A DNA stretch of 13,776 nucleotides, from assembly GCA_003024985.2 (NCBI GenBank), contig PXIH01S0039704.1, one strand, 5' to 3'. The notes under the pieces are model-generated. The model was given only the letters and a program-made list of their open reading frames with translations, did not search any database and was not told the origin of the DNA. Shown in pieces: positions 1-8,391 of this stretch (its first letter is position 1; each line of letters opens with the position of its first letter). The stretch is from Euperipatoides rowelli (lineage: Eukaryota > Onychophora > Udeonychophora > Euonychophora > Peripatopsidae). The position numbers were made by a program, and so were the translations under genes.

Positions 1-849
1 TATTTGTATCAAGATTAATTTTTTAGTTTATTAAAAAATATTTAAATGCCAAATAATGAAATTCAGCAGAAAAACCCTATATGCTACTGACAGACAGGAT
101 TAGGCTTTGGACAAGCCAATGGATGCGGTATATCACTATGGTATACCACATACTGTTATCACACATAGGAGTATCCAGTTCATGAACTATGAGTTCAGTA
201 AAACCCTATAGGTCCTCTAAACAACATTCATAACCAATGCTCTATTTACCATCTGGAGGTCAATCATGCAGAGGAAAACTCTCCACAATTTAAAATCATT
301 TATTAGGTGCTACCTAGAAGGGTACCATAATACTTGGGACAATAATCTCAATGAAATTCTATTTGCATCCACATTGCATCACAAGAAAGTACAGGAGAAT
401 CTCCTTCCTTTCTTATATATGAGTGCAATCTAGATTTTCCTCTTGATTAACAATTCATCTTTCCAGACAAGAATGATGTGAATGCCATAGACTATGAAAT
501 GTCGCTATCACAGTAAGAACCAGTCTTCTTCACAGTCTGGTGAATAAAACACTACCAATGATCCACCAGAGGCAAGTTGGATAATATTCCCAAAGATGAA
601 GGAGATAAACTTTCAAAGTATTAGATGGCTGCAAATTTACATCCCAAGTATATGAACCCCTTCCTTGTTTCACATGTATTTTCAGAAATAATTGTGAGCT
701 TAAATTATTCACAATAACAAAGTATTCTGAAATTGCCATACATAACAAATTGAGTCATATTATGAATGGATAAATATGCCGGATGTTCCAGAAGCAGCAC
801 ATCCCACCAATAGTGAAATAAACAATTCTGTAGATACAACTTCTTTGCC

Positions 850-934
850 TGACTCAACCGCCTCGGACATTATTGGTAATTCCACAATTGAAAAAATTGT
901 GGAATCACCAATAATGTCCAAGTCAGATGAGTCA
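850..934. repeat. Nested inverted repeat with a 25-base hairpin
   Basis: The inner arms 865-889 and 895-919 are reverse complements at 24 of 25 positions (A878/C906 is the mismatch), with a 5-base loop GAAAA. Outer arms TGACTCA (850-856) and TGAGTCA (928-934) are exact complements, separated from the inner stem by 8 poorly pairing bases on each side. Such a structure is typical of foldback elements or recent inverted duplication; the 5-base loop is too short for an ordinary microRNA precursor. Confidence 0.8.
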
Positions 935-1010
935 TCTCCACATTTAGATTTAATAGATTATCTGAAATAATTTTTTCCCATCTTAACTACATTAAGGAAA
1001 CAGAGGATAG

Positions 1011-1174
1011 TCCATATTATTAAAGGGATAATATCCTAAGGCTTACACCTACAGTGGACTAATCCATTGGATACTTGGGGATGTAGGTGTGTATCATTAA
1101 TTATTCATATGCTTAGTACTCATTGGACCCTATGTCGGATGTGGAATAGTTTAGCCTACCTGTTATAATATGGA
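1011..1174. repeat. Weak inverted repeat
   Basis: TCCATATTAT at 1011-1020 and ATAATATGGA at 1165-1174 are exact reverse complements. Shorter complements (AGGCT/AGCCT and ACACCTAC/GTAGGTGT) lie between them. This could be the ends of a small decayed element, but there is no clear target-site duplication. Confidence 0.35.
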
Positions 1175-1521
1175 TCATCCACAAACCATTTCATAATGCA
1201 TTTTACACATCAGCTTCTCTTTTCTTTGACTTACTTCCACACATAAAGTTTTACATAAAGTTCTTTGTCATGACAGATAACAAACTTGACTTTAATTGCA
1301 ATTTTTTAAAAAAAATTATTATTGACTAAATAGCTCTCAATTTCTTTCTGCTTAGGCAATAAGAAATTTGTAAAATTAAAAAAAATTATATTGAAATAAA
1401 AATATATTATAAATAAAAGTAGGATACAAGAATAACTCTAAAATATTTTTTTCATACATATGAAAAATTGAATATTAAGAAAAGAAAAAATATGTGAAAT
1501 TTGAGGAATTTTTTTCCATAC

Positions 1522-1541
1522 ATAATAATAATAATAATAAA
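1522..1541. repeat. (ATA)n microsatellite
   Basis: Uninterrupted ATA/AAT trinucleotide tract in AT-rich intronic sequence. Confidence 0.9.
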
Positions 1542-1786
1542 ATATATGAAGTGATATTAAAGATGAGTATATAGTTTTTTTCGTACAGTACATTACAATG
1601 TAGTTAAATTATAATTAGAGCTTTTTTTTCTTTATATGTTGTAAATAGAGAAGTTAAATTACAGTTTATTCCCCTTGCAAATTTTTTTTTAAATAAATAA
1701 AAATAACTAAAATTTGATATCAATAGGAAATTAAAATATATTTGATTGCCTTATTTTTTAACATGAAATTTTTAATTAAAACTTAC

Positions 1787-1917
1787 AGAAAGATCTTTAT
1801 ACATGCTTGGTCTCCAGTACAGTCTACTATGCAAGAGGTGTGAATTATTCAGTCGTAAAGCAAACTGTCCCTCTGTTATACGTTGTCCATTATGTAAACG
1901 ATAAGCATCTAGCAAAA
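1787..1917 (-). CDS. Apolipophorin/apoB-like protein, isolated small exon
   Basis: This exon has 131 bases: two bases completing a split codon and then 43 codons, ending in phase 0. The acceptor is CATCCTCAG|TTTTGC (AG at 1919-1918) and the donor is CTTTCT|GTAAGT, a perfect consensus (GT at 1786-1785). The two leading bases exactly complete the single G left by the exon ending at 6526, giving a Val codon. The residues begin LLDAYRLHNGQRITEGQFA and end SRLYWRPSMYKDLS. The R-L-x-W-R-P-x-M segment is one I associate with the apolipophorin region just before the von Willebrand D domain. The frame is open on this strand only between the splice sites. The next exon lies off the left edge or was not recognised. 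Confidence 0.82.
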
Positions 1918-2035
1918 CTGAGGATGAATTTGGCAAATTGGCTAATAAATAGAAAGCATTTCTTTTTTCTGTATTTTATATTTATGGATAATTTAATGAT
2001 GGAATATTACTAATAAGCATAAAACTGTAGATTAT

Positions 2036-2049
2036 AAAGGTATGAATGT
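2036..2049. repeat. Target-site duplication, left copy
   Basis: AAAGGTATGAATGT, identical to 3259-3272. The next base differs (T here, C in the right copy), which fixes the left edge of the LINE at 2050. Confidence 0.85.
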
Positions 2050-3049
2050 TTATAGTATTCTACAGAAGAAGATGGGTGAAATAGAAGTCATGCTCAGCAA
2101 GATAGCGGTATATACTAAGGGATGGATTGATAAAATNAGATTAATTAATACTCTCATCATTTCTAAATTGTCCTATTATATGCCCTTTGTATTACTCAAT
2201 AGGAAATTTTTAAATAGTTTTTCTAGATTGACACAAAGATGTATATTTGGAAAATATAAATTTATGACTAATGAAAAGGTTATTATTGATCTGAGACACG
2301 GAGGGTTGGGACTCATTGACATTCATACTTTAAATAGATCAATGATGTTTAATTTTGTATTTGCTAATATATATTTGAATCCACAGTTAAAAAAATTGTT
2401 AAAAATGGAGTATAAGAAAAATAGTTCCTTGGTTTCTACTTGGATTTCTATATATAAAGAAATTAGGGAAAAATTGGGAGAGGACTCTAAGATTAATTAC
2501 AAGAAATTGGCAAAAATAACAATTCATAGTAAAGATAATTTGTGCAAGTATAAAAATCATCAGGTAAATTTAAAAGTAGCGTTGGAAATGCATGTTGCGG
2601 ACACATTTCAAAACTTTATCATTAAATATTCATTGGGTTTGTTACCTGTTAAAGAAAGACTTGTCAGGATAAACATCATAAAGACTTATAATGTTGACTG
2701 TNCTCTGGGATGTGGGGAAATTGAGAACTCTCATCATTTATTTTGGAATTGTTCGAGGGCAAAATGGATAATGTCTTTTGTAATAGATAAAGCTTGGTCC
2801 AAATATAGTTTAAATAAGGTGTGTAATAGGGAGAAAATAGAAGTGATTCAATTTAAAGTCAGGAAATTTATTTGGGTGATATTTTATGCGATTTGGAAGA
2901 TTCGATGCCAGGTGGTATTTCAGAATATTGGAGAAGAAGACTTGATGGTTAATTTTTATAATATGGTGTATCAGGAGTACAAGAAAGACTTGTTCTGTTT
3001 GTCAGAAAACAAGTTCCAGGATTTATGGGATATGGAAGTAACTAAGTAG
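2050..3049 (+). pseudogene. LINE ORF2 C-terminal fragment: RT tail and CCHC-type zf-RVT domain
   Basis: About 333 codons remain open, covering the sequence after the reverse-transcriptase catalytic core. LINE hallmarks are a W-I-D-K-x-R-L-I-N-T-L-I-I-S-K-L segment near 2120-2175, H-G-G-L-G-L-I-D-I near 2298-2325, and a zinc-knuckle-like C-x3-C-x6-H-x5-C at 2699-2752, followed by W as in the zf-RVT family. The catalytic YxDD and the endonuclease domain are missing, so the fragment cannot be active. The ATG at 2042 that opens the frame lies in the target-site duplication, which is host sequence, so it is not a start of the element. Undetermined bases at 2137 and 2702 affect one codon each. The L1/Tx1-like group is the likeliest, given the zf-RVT end and poly(A) tail, but the clade is not certain. 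Confidence 0.85.
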
Positions 3050-3261
3050 TATTTCTTTGTAGTAGCCTAATCTAATGCATTATATAGTGGACTATATTGG
3101 TAATTTAATGACATTTGATTAATAGTAGAACTTTACACCGGTATTACAAAATATTTTATTATTTTTAGTTGTATAAAACTTTAAATTGAAACAGTAAGCA
3201 TCTGTTTTAATTTTATTATTTGTAAATAATTTTAGTTTTATAATAAAATAATAAAAAAAAA
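2050..3261 (+). mobile_element. 5'-truncated non-LTR retrotransposon (LINE) insertion
   Basis: A LINE 3' fragment of about 1.2 kb consists of the end of ORF2 (to the TAG at 3047-3049), an AT-rich 3' UTR of about 200 bases, and a terminal A-run at 3253-3261. It is flanked by the direct repeat AAAGGTATGAATGT at 2036-2049 and 3259-3272; 11 bases are certain, and the leading As may belong to the tail. A poly(A) end, a 5' truncation and a target duplication beginning at an A-rich junction are the standard signs of target-primed reverse transcription. The frame is intact, so the insertion is probably recent. The element is antisense to the host gene and ends up about 120 bases from the acceptor of the exon at 1787-1917. 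Confidence 0.88.
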
Positions 3262-3272
3262 GGTATGAATGT
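3259..3272. repeat. Target-site duplication, right copy
   Basis: AAAGGTATGAATGT directly after the LINE A-run. The first three As cannot be told apart from the tail. Confidence 0.85.
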
Positions 3273-3520
3273 CCATGACCTTTGACCTAGATCTAATACA
3301 AAATAAATTATTGAACAATAGATTTCTAGAACAATGTTTTGACACACAAAACGTTTACCTAGCATTGAAGATTTTAGCATGATCTGTTCAATACCACTTC
3401 TTATAACTCAATATTATTTTAACAAATTCAGTGTTTTTTTTATTAGGATGTCATCAGTTTTATGCAGTTTGGCTGCAGAGTTTGCTTCATACAATATTAT
3501 CTTGATGAACAAATAGTCCA

Positions 3521-3880
3521 TATGCAGGAAAATTGGGAAATTTATTTCTAATTTGGATGATTGGGAACTTTTTGTTGTAAGGCTGGAACAATATTTTTTG
3601 ACAAGTAACATTGATAACAGAAAGAAAACACCCAATTTGGTAACATATACTGATGCCAGTCTTTAGGTCAACAACAAAAGCCAAGACATGAAAGTTCAAT
3701 CATTTAATGAAATTAATGAAAGAATTTGTAGACCCAAGGCTAACTATAATAGTGGAGAAGTATACGTTCCATTAGATTATGCAAAATGAAACAGTCATTT
3801 GAAAAATGTTTTGAAATAATACAAGTTTGGTACAAATTTGAATGATGCTATGAGGAAATAACTAATGTGTGTTTGGAATT
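3521..3880 (+). pseudogene. Ty3/gypsy-type gag relic
   Basis: This is a decayed capsid (gag) fragment of an LTR retrotransposon, antisense to the host gene. One frame reads IGKF then DDWELFVVRLEQYFLTSNID and KK at about 3528-3630, which is the D-W-x-x-Y/F-x-x-R-L-E-x-Y-F signature of Ty3/gypsy gag. The frame then shifts near 3656 and continues with DPRLTIIVEKYTFH at about 3731-3772, the family's D-P-x-x-x-I-x-E-R/K-x-x-F-H segment. A second shift leads to KFGTNLNDA at about 3823-3849, close to the C-x-F-G-x-x-L-x-D-A/R region. Several in-frame stops (3664, 3773 and others) and at least two shifts show an old dead copy. I cannot see a matching pol, LTRs or a primer-binding site nearby, so it is a fragment. 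Confidence 0.72.
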
Positions 3881-4204
3881 TTTTACACCGGCCACAAAAA
3901 TAGTATAGAGTTCTGAAAATGCTGGGAAGAATCTTTCCCTATTTCAAAATGAAAATTATGCTCAAATGTTGGAAAAAGTATAAATATGGTAACATTAACA
4001 AGCAGTCATGTTTCAGACATTTACAATATTATGCTGTTGAGATTTTAACCCTTATTTTAAACAGTTATGAATGGAATATAAAGATTTACATTTGACAAAG
4101 CAAGACAAAATTATATTAATAATTAAAAAAAATTAATCATGTTACAACTTTTTTTTTTAAAATAAATATTAAATTGTTTTTATACAATTAGATACATTTA
4201 GGCC

Positions 4205-4218
4205 TATATATATATATA
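4205..4218. repeat. (TA)7 microsatellite
   Basis: Seven TA units directly after GGCC, in the long intron. Confidence 0.9.
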
Positions 4219-6050
4219 ATTTATTATAATGAACTCTACAGGATTTAGATGACTGCACATAAGTAAATCATTCTTCAGTGTTTACATGGTCAAATCTGAT
4301 TCTATTGAGTTTTAATTGGCATATTTGTAAATAGGAAAATTCCTTAATGCATACTCACTCTGAAAGAAAATTTTTCATTTTCCAACCCCAAGGTTGATTA
4401 CTCAACACCAGTACATGCTCAAGCATGATGCAGACAGATCAAAACTGCACAACCATGGCACCTATGCAATTATGTTTCAACTGTTAGTGAATGTGAAGAC
4501 TCACAGAGAAAGATGTAGTTGCTGTTAAGTATTTAATTTAATTAATAGATTATGTCTCACAATAATGAAGCATTTTGATAGAAAGTAGGAAAGTGAAAAC
4601 ATAAGTTTTAGTGTAAATAAAAACACTTTCTCAACACATCAATATTTGTGGAAGTAATGATGTTTTGCATAGCATAACCTCTATCCACTTAGATTGATCA
4701 CTACTAATATCAGAAAGAATCTATCTTCTTTTTGTGCAAAGTCCAGGTGAACTCAATCCCATGGCTGATTTGTGAAGGTTTATGATTATAGTGTAGATGA
4801 AAGATGTATGTTCTGGTTCTGTTGACATGATTTGCAATATTTTGATAACTTCCCTATATCAGAATTAAGACCAGACTATTAAATGTGGCTTTTTTTTGCT
4901 AGAGCCTACACATCATTTTAGTGTGCTTTGATGATAATTGTGGAAAAGATAGGGCATGTTCAGTTGAAATTTGCAAAGGTTATTGATGTTCACATGCCAC
5001 AATATACAATCTGGGTCGACTGACAGTTGGTCTCACTTCTATAATATGGCATTAAATCTTCTTTAGGGTAGGTCACCTATCCATATCTCACTCTAAATTG
5101 CAATTATTCTCAACTCTTTATGTGTCTACTTGACTGTTTTATATCCAAACAAGTTTTGGGTAAATTATCCTTGAAGGAGACTTTAAAACAATTTGGAAAA
5201 TGATGAAATATCTATGAATTAAAATAAATAGCACCTTTACAATATTATGTCATAACTCAATGAAAATAAGAATAAGGCCTAATATTGAATTTAAGAAGAC
5301 AGGATGTTTCTACATTAGGTCTAAACAGATAAATCAAAGGCTTGTGCTCATAATAATGCTAAAAGCATTCCCATATTGTTAAAAATGTCTTAGAGAAAAT
5401 GTTATTGCTAATGCTTCATGTTCTAATTGCAAGTAACCTCTTTCTGTAAAGGTTAGAGTTTGTGACCTATATGTTATTTGTTTCTCCTGATCATTTCATA
5501 GAATGTTGGAAAGTACATCTTCTACAGTCAGCTCTCATACTGACTGTGTAAGTATTGGAAGTAAGAGTGATTTTATTTCTGTGATCATAATGCAAAATCA
5601 GTTTGGGCTCAGATTAGCAGACAATTTTGCATTTTTAAATAATAGGGGGCATAGAAGGTTACAAGCATTATGTATAAATATAATATAGTAATTTACAATT
5701 CCTAGAATTGTGCAAAGTTGAAAAACATCTCCAGGAGGTTTTATTTTTGTATCACCTCTATTTTGGAAATGTTTGGAAGTATTTTAGTTTTGTCTATGCA
5801 ATTACCTAGGTAGTTAACTTCTTCTTTCAAAAAAGATACATTTTTCACAGTTGAGGCATTCATTGTGCTTATTTATGTGAGAGAAAGCCTATCCAAATGT
5901 TCACAGTGCCCCTGCATTGATTTTATGATCACAAGTTGTCATCCTGGTAGCAAAAGATACCGGGAGACCACTTAATTGTTTATTCTGTATAACAGTGCTT
6001 TGGGTTGCACCAGACCTAATGTATATGACTGTTCAATGTAAGTACTTCAC

Positions 6051-6074
6051 AAGAATTTTCATAAGAATTTTCAT
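6051..6074. repeat. 12-base tandem duplication
   Basis: AAGAATTTTCAT occurs twice in exact tandem (6051-6062 and 6063-6074), a simple slippage-type duplication in the long intron. Confidence 0.9.
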
Positions 6075-6525
6075 ATAATGATACCAACACTCCCTCTCGA
6101 CTAATTAATTATCCAAATTCAAAGTCAGTATTAAAAAGTTAATGACCTGATTTTCTATTTTATTATACACATATATCAATCTGTCAACCATTAATTCTGT
6201 TCTTAACATTCAAGTATCATATTTTGCATTGTATCGTACCTTTTCATCATCTACATACAATATAAATGACCTACTGCTTAGCAAAATATGACTATAACCA
6301 GCTAAACACTTGTCTATTTCTTGAATATAGACAGCATTGTCTCTTGATAACTTTGTTAAGGTTTATAAGTTCTTAAGGCCATAAAATGACTAGAAATTGA
6401 ATCTTTCTGCGGGGGAAAAAACATGCATACTCTAGTGTCAATTAGCTTCCATTAAATTGTTTACAATATTTGTTAATCATTCTAAATAATTTGTTACATT
6501 ATTTTATTTAAAAATTAAATTTTAC

Positions 6526-6706
6526 CTGGATTATACTCCAAACTCATTTTGCATGCCCGGTCTTCTGGTACAAATTCCATTTCTGAATACACTGCTCGTT
6601 TATTGTTGATCTTACCTTCGCCTGCAATCGTGTAAATGGTTTTGTGACCATTGGAGCGTTCTTCATAGCGACCATTCATCAAAAAGTTTTGGTTAGCAGT
6701 ATTTGT
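6526..6706 (-). CDS. Apolipophorin/apoB-like protein, short internal exon
   Basis: This 181-base exon lies between a long pyrimidine tract ending TTTCTATAG (AG at 6708-6707) and the donor AATCCAG|GTAAAA (GT at 6525-6524). It enters in phase 0 and leaves in phase 1, with 60 codons plus one base. The residues include FLMNGRYEERSNGHKTIYT, then KINNKRAVYSEMEFVPEDRA and CKMSLEYNP. It has no usable ATG-led frame and would be missed by a simple open-frame search. The upstream intron is only 126 bases; the downstream intron is 4608 bases if no exon intervenes, and I found none that fits. Confidence 0.85.
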
Positions 6707-6832
6707 CTATAGAAAAAAAGAAAAGAAATGGAGAAAAGTCAACTTGCACTGTTTAAATCACATAATGAAGAGCTTTTGAACATTTAAAGCAACATTAGTA
6801 TAGTATTATTTTAAAATATCAAATTTGCTAAC
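6707..6832 (-). other. Short 126-base intron
   Basis: This GT-AG intron is phase 0. It begins GTTAGC and ends with a strong pyrimidine tract and ATAG. No other feature is seen in it. Confidence 0.85.
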
Positions 6833-7168
6833 CTCCAACTCAATCTTCTTCTGGATCTTATCAATCAATGCTCTGATAGCCATGTTTTTGGTTTGTCTAT
6901 AACGATTCTGATAAGATAACCTCATATTTCCAGAAAGCTCGTTATTAGACCAAGCCATACTACCAAGCATGTTCACATTAAGAAGAGCTTCAGGATAAGT
7001 AAGGCTGCTCATTAGGGAATAATTTGTTTTTCCCCAGCTAGATTCATCCAACACTCGGGCAGAGAGGTGCATTTTTTTTAGAGAATTTTGAGAATAATCA
7101 ATCTCAGTTTTTCCAGAAAACAATTCTCTACCATTATTCAAAGCCATTTCTATCTTAGCGACAATATC
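6833..7168 (-). CDS. Apolipophorin/apoB-like protein, internal exon
   Basis: This exon has 112 whole codons, phase 0 at both ends. The acceptor is CATTACAG|GATATT (AG at 7170-7169) and the donor is TTGGAG|GTTAGC (GT at 6832-6831). The frame opens at DIVAKIEMALNNGREL, upstream of the internal ATG at 7147, so that Met is not a start. The residues SWGKTNYSLMSSLTYPEA and LSYQNRYRQTKNMAIRALID look like the region that precedes the C-terminal domain in insect apolipophorins, with a conserved-looking basic R-Q-T-K-N segment. The exon joins in phase to both neighbours. The family call is from memory of relatives, not from a search. Confidence 0.85.
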
Positions 7169-7483
7169 CTGTAATGAAAGTGAATATAAATTATCAATAT
7201 GTTCAAATAATTATCAGAATTAGAAAACAAATTGAAATTTGTTCAATATTACATTTATATAGCAGAATTACTTAATAAATGTTTTCTTATTGTTACATCA
7301 GTGAAATTAGTACATCCAGGACTAATTGTTAATACTCAAATTTCAATATTTAACATGATATCAAATAAAACTAACCCAATTTTATCACTCTACTATCTAA
7401 CATAGTCAATATGCTTGCTTTCTGAACTGAACAATAACAAAAATCATTAAAATAACTTAAATGAAAAAAAAAATTGTTATTGA

Positions 7484-7951
7484 AATGGATGGGTGAATGG
7501 GTGTGTGGTTGGGTTGATGGATGAATGGATGGGAGTATGGGTGGATGTGTGGATTGAGGGAGGGATGGTTGGGTGGGTGGATTGAGGGAGGGATGGGTGG
7601 GTGGATGGGTAGATGGTTGGGTAGATGGACGACGGGTGGGCGGGTCAATGGATGGACTGACAGATGGACAGATAGATGGATGGATGGATTGATGGATAGA
7701 TGAATGGTTAAATGGATGGAGGGATCAAGGGCTGGATGTGGAAGGATGGATAGATGAATGGATAAATGTATGGAGGGATCAAGGGCTTGATGTGGAAGGA
7801 TGGATGGATGGAAGGGTGGATGGTTAGTTGGATGAATGTCTGGATGGATGGATGGTGTGTGATTGTCTGGGTGGGTGGATGAATTGTAGGTTGAATTGAT
7901 GTTTGGTTGGGTAGTTGAATGGATGGATGGATAACTAGATAGATAGAGGAA
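7484..7951. repeat. Degenerate (GGAT/GGGT)n simple-sequence array
   Basis: The plus strand is an imperfect array of ATGG, GGAT and GGGT units, purine/G-rich with almost no C; the minus strand is the CCAT counterpart. It contains a 54-base tandem duplication, 7695-7748 and 7749-7802, differing at 3 positions, and a 28-base near-duplication at 7551-7578 and 7579-7606. Because the unit rarely makes stop codons, both strands stay open over long stretches and give His-Pro-Ser-Ile type translations, which are not genes. Confidence 0.92.
7558..7601 (+). other. Two adjacent G-quadruplex motifs
   Basis: The plus strand has GGG runs at 7558-7560, 7562-7564, 7571-7573 and 7575-7577 (loops 1, 6, 1), then at 7586-7588, 7590-7592, 7595-7597 and 7599-7601 (loops 1, 2, 1). 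Both meet the usual G3 quadruplex pattern, and the second, with very short loops, is the stronger. They lie on the template strand of the host gene, so the quadruplex would form in DNA and not in the pre-mRNA. Confidence 0.6.
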
Positions 7952-8391
7952 AAAAAGAGAGAGACAGAATATTTTCTGAATGGCCAGCATTTACATGTAA
8001 ATAATAATTTACTATGTAAATCCATAGTGTTTGTTCAAGGATAAGGGATAATAATTAAACTATAAATTTGAATACAATAACAAAGTTGGAGAAAAAATAA
8101 TCAGCATTATAATTAGTATTTCTTCATATTTCCTCTAATGACAAGAAAAACAGTAATGAATCCTTAATATTGGCATTAAGGGAAAAATCATTTCNTGCTT
8201 TCATGTAAAGTCAATATTCAAATACAATATATTTAATGTAATATTACCATGGATTAAATAAAATAAAATTTTATCATATTAACACAAGCTGCAGAGCATT
8301 GAAAGATTAATTGGTGCAATAATTGCAAAAACATGAGAATTAAACTACATTTTGACAGATAAAAGTTATATTAATCATAAAATGTTCATAC

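Larger units (their letters stand above)
1..1786. other. AT-rich non-coding stretch, probably intron after the small exon
   Basis: On the minus strand this follows the consensus donor GTAAGT at 1786, so at least its right end is intron of the lipid-protein gene. I found no minus-strand exon with matching splice sites. Bases 1270-1780 are low-complexity A/T runs, including an (ATA)n tract. Bases 1-1260 are less AT-rich and contain several inverted repeats, which suggests an old repeat element of unknown type, but no transposase, gag or polymerase signature can be read. Confidence 0.5.
1918..6525 (-). other. Long 4608-base intron hosting retroelement remains
   Basis: This phase 1 intron begins CCAG|GTAAAA and ends CATCCTCAG. 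It contains, on the opposite strand, a truncated LINE and a Ty3/gypsy gag relic. The parts 3273-3520 and 3881-6525 are AT-rich with frequent stops in all frames; beyond a (TA)7 tract at 4205-4218 and a 12-base tandem duplication at 6051-6074 I see nothing I can assign. A further small exon in here cannot be excluded, but none is required by phase. Confidence 0.7.
7169..8391 (-). other. 1223-base intron carrying a GGAT-type array
   Basis: This phase 0 intron begins GTATGA after ACAAAG and ends CATTACAG. About 470 bases in its downstream half are the simple-sequence array at 7484-7951. The rest (7169-7483 and 7952-8391) is AT-rich sequence in which I see no gene. There is a single undetermined base at 8195. 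Confidence 0.8.

Noticed and set aside
530-748. Minus-strand 72-residue frame, considered as a possible next exon of the lipid protein
   Set aside because: The only plausible acceptor (after ATTTCAG) leads to a stop within six codons in the required phase, and the residues do not resemble an apolipophorin C-terminus.
776-970. Plus-strand 64-residue frame starting MPDVPEAAH
   Set aside because: No recognisable domain, no supporting splice or promoter context, and its middle is the long hairpin, which constrains the sequence for other reasons. It could be part of a decayed element, but not a supported gene.
1807-2013. Plus-strand 68-residue frame
   Set aside because: It is the antisense shadow of the minus-strand exon at 1787-1917 and runs into AT-rich intron.
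3414-3699. Two minus-strand frames of 70-73 residues
   Set aside because: They are antisense to the gag relic and show no family signature.
4414-4427. Palindrome CATGCTCAAGCATG
   Set aside because: A 6-base stem with a 2-base loop is expected by chance in a window of this size, and it has no associated feature.
5503-5688. Plus-strand 61-residue frame starting MLESTSSTVSS
   Set aside because: No family resemblance, no context, and a length expected by chance in this intron. The ACAGTCAG/CTGACTGT inverted repeat within it is short.
5950-6060. Possible Ty1/copia reverse-transcriptase relic (YRE followed by CTRPN on the plus strand)
   Set aside because: The two motifs are about three residues too far apart, two stops intervene, and the sequence after TRPN does not align. 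The match is too weak to list.
7457-8025. Two long overlapping minus-strand frames rich in His, Pro, Ser and Ile, and a Trp/Gly-rich frame on the plus strand (7521-7703)
   Set aside because: All three are translations of the GGAT-type simple repeat, which lacks stop codons by composition. They lie in an intron bounded by good splice sites.
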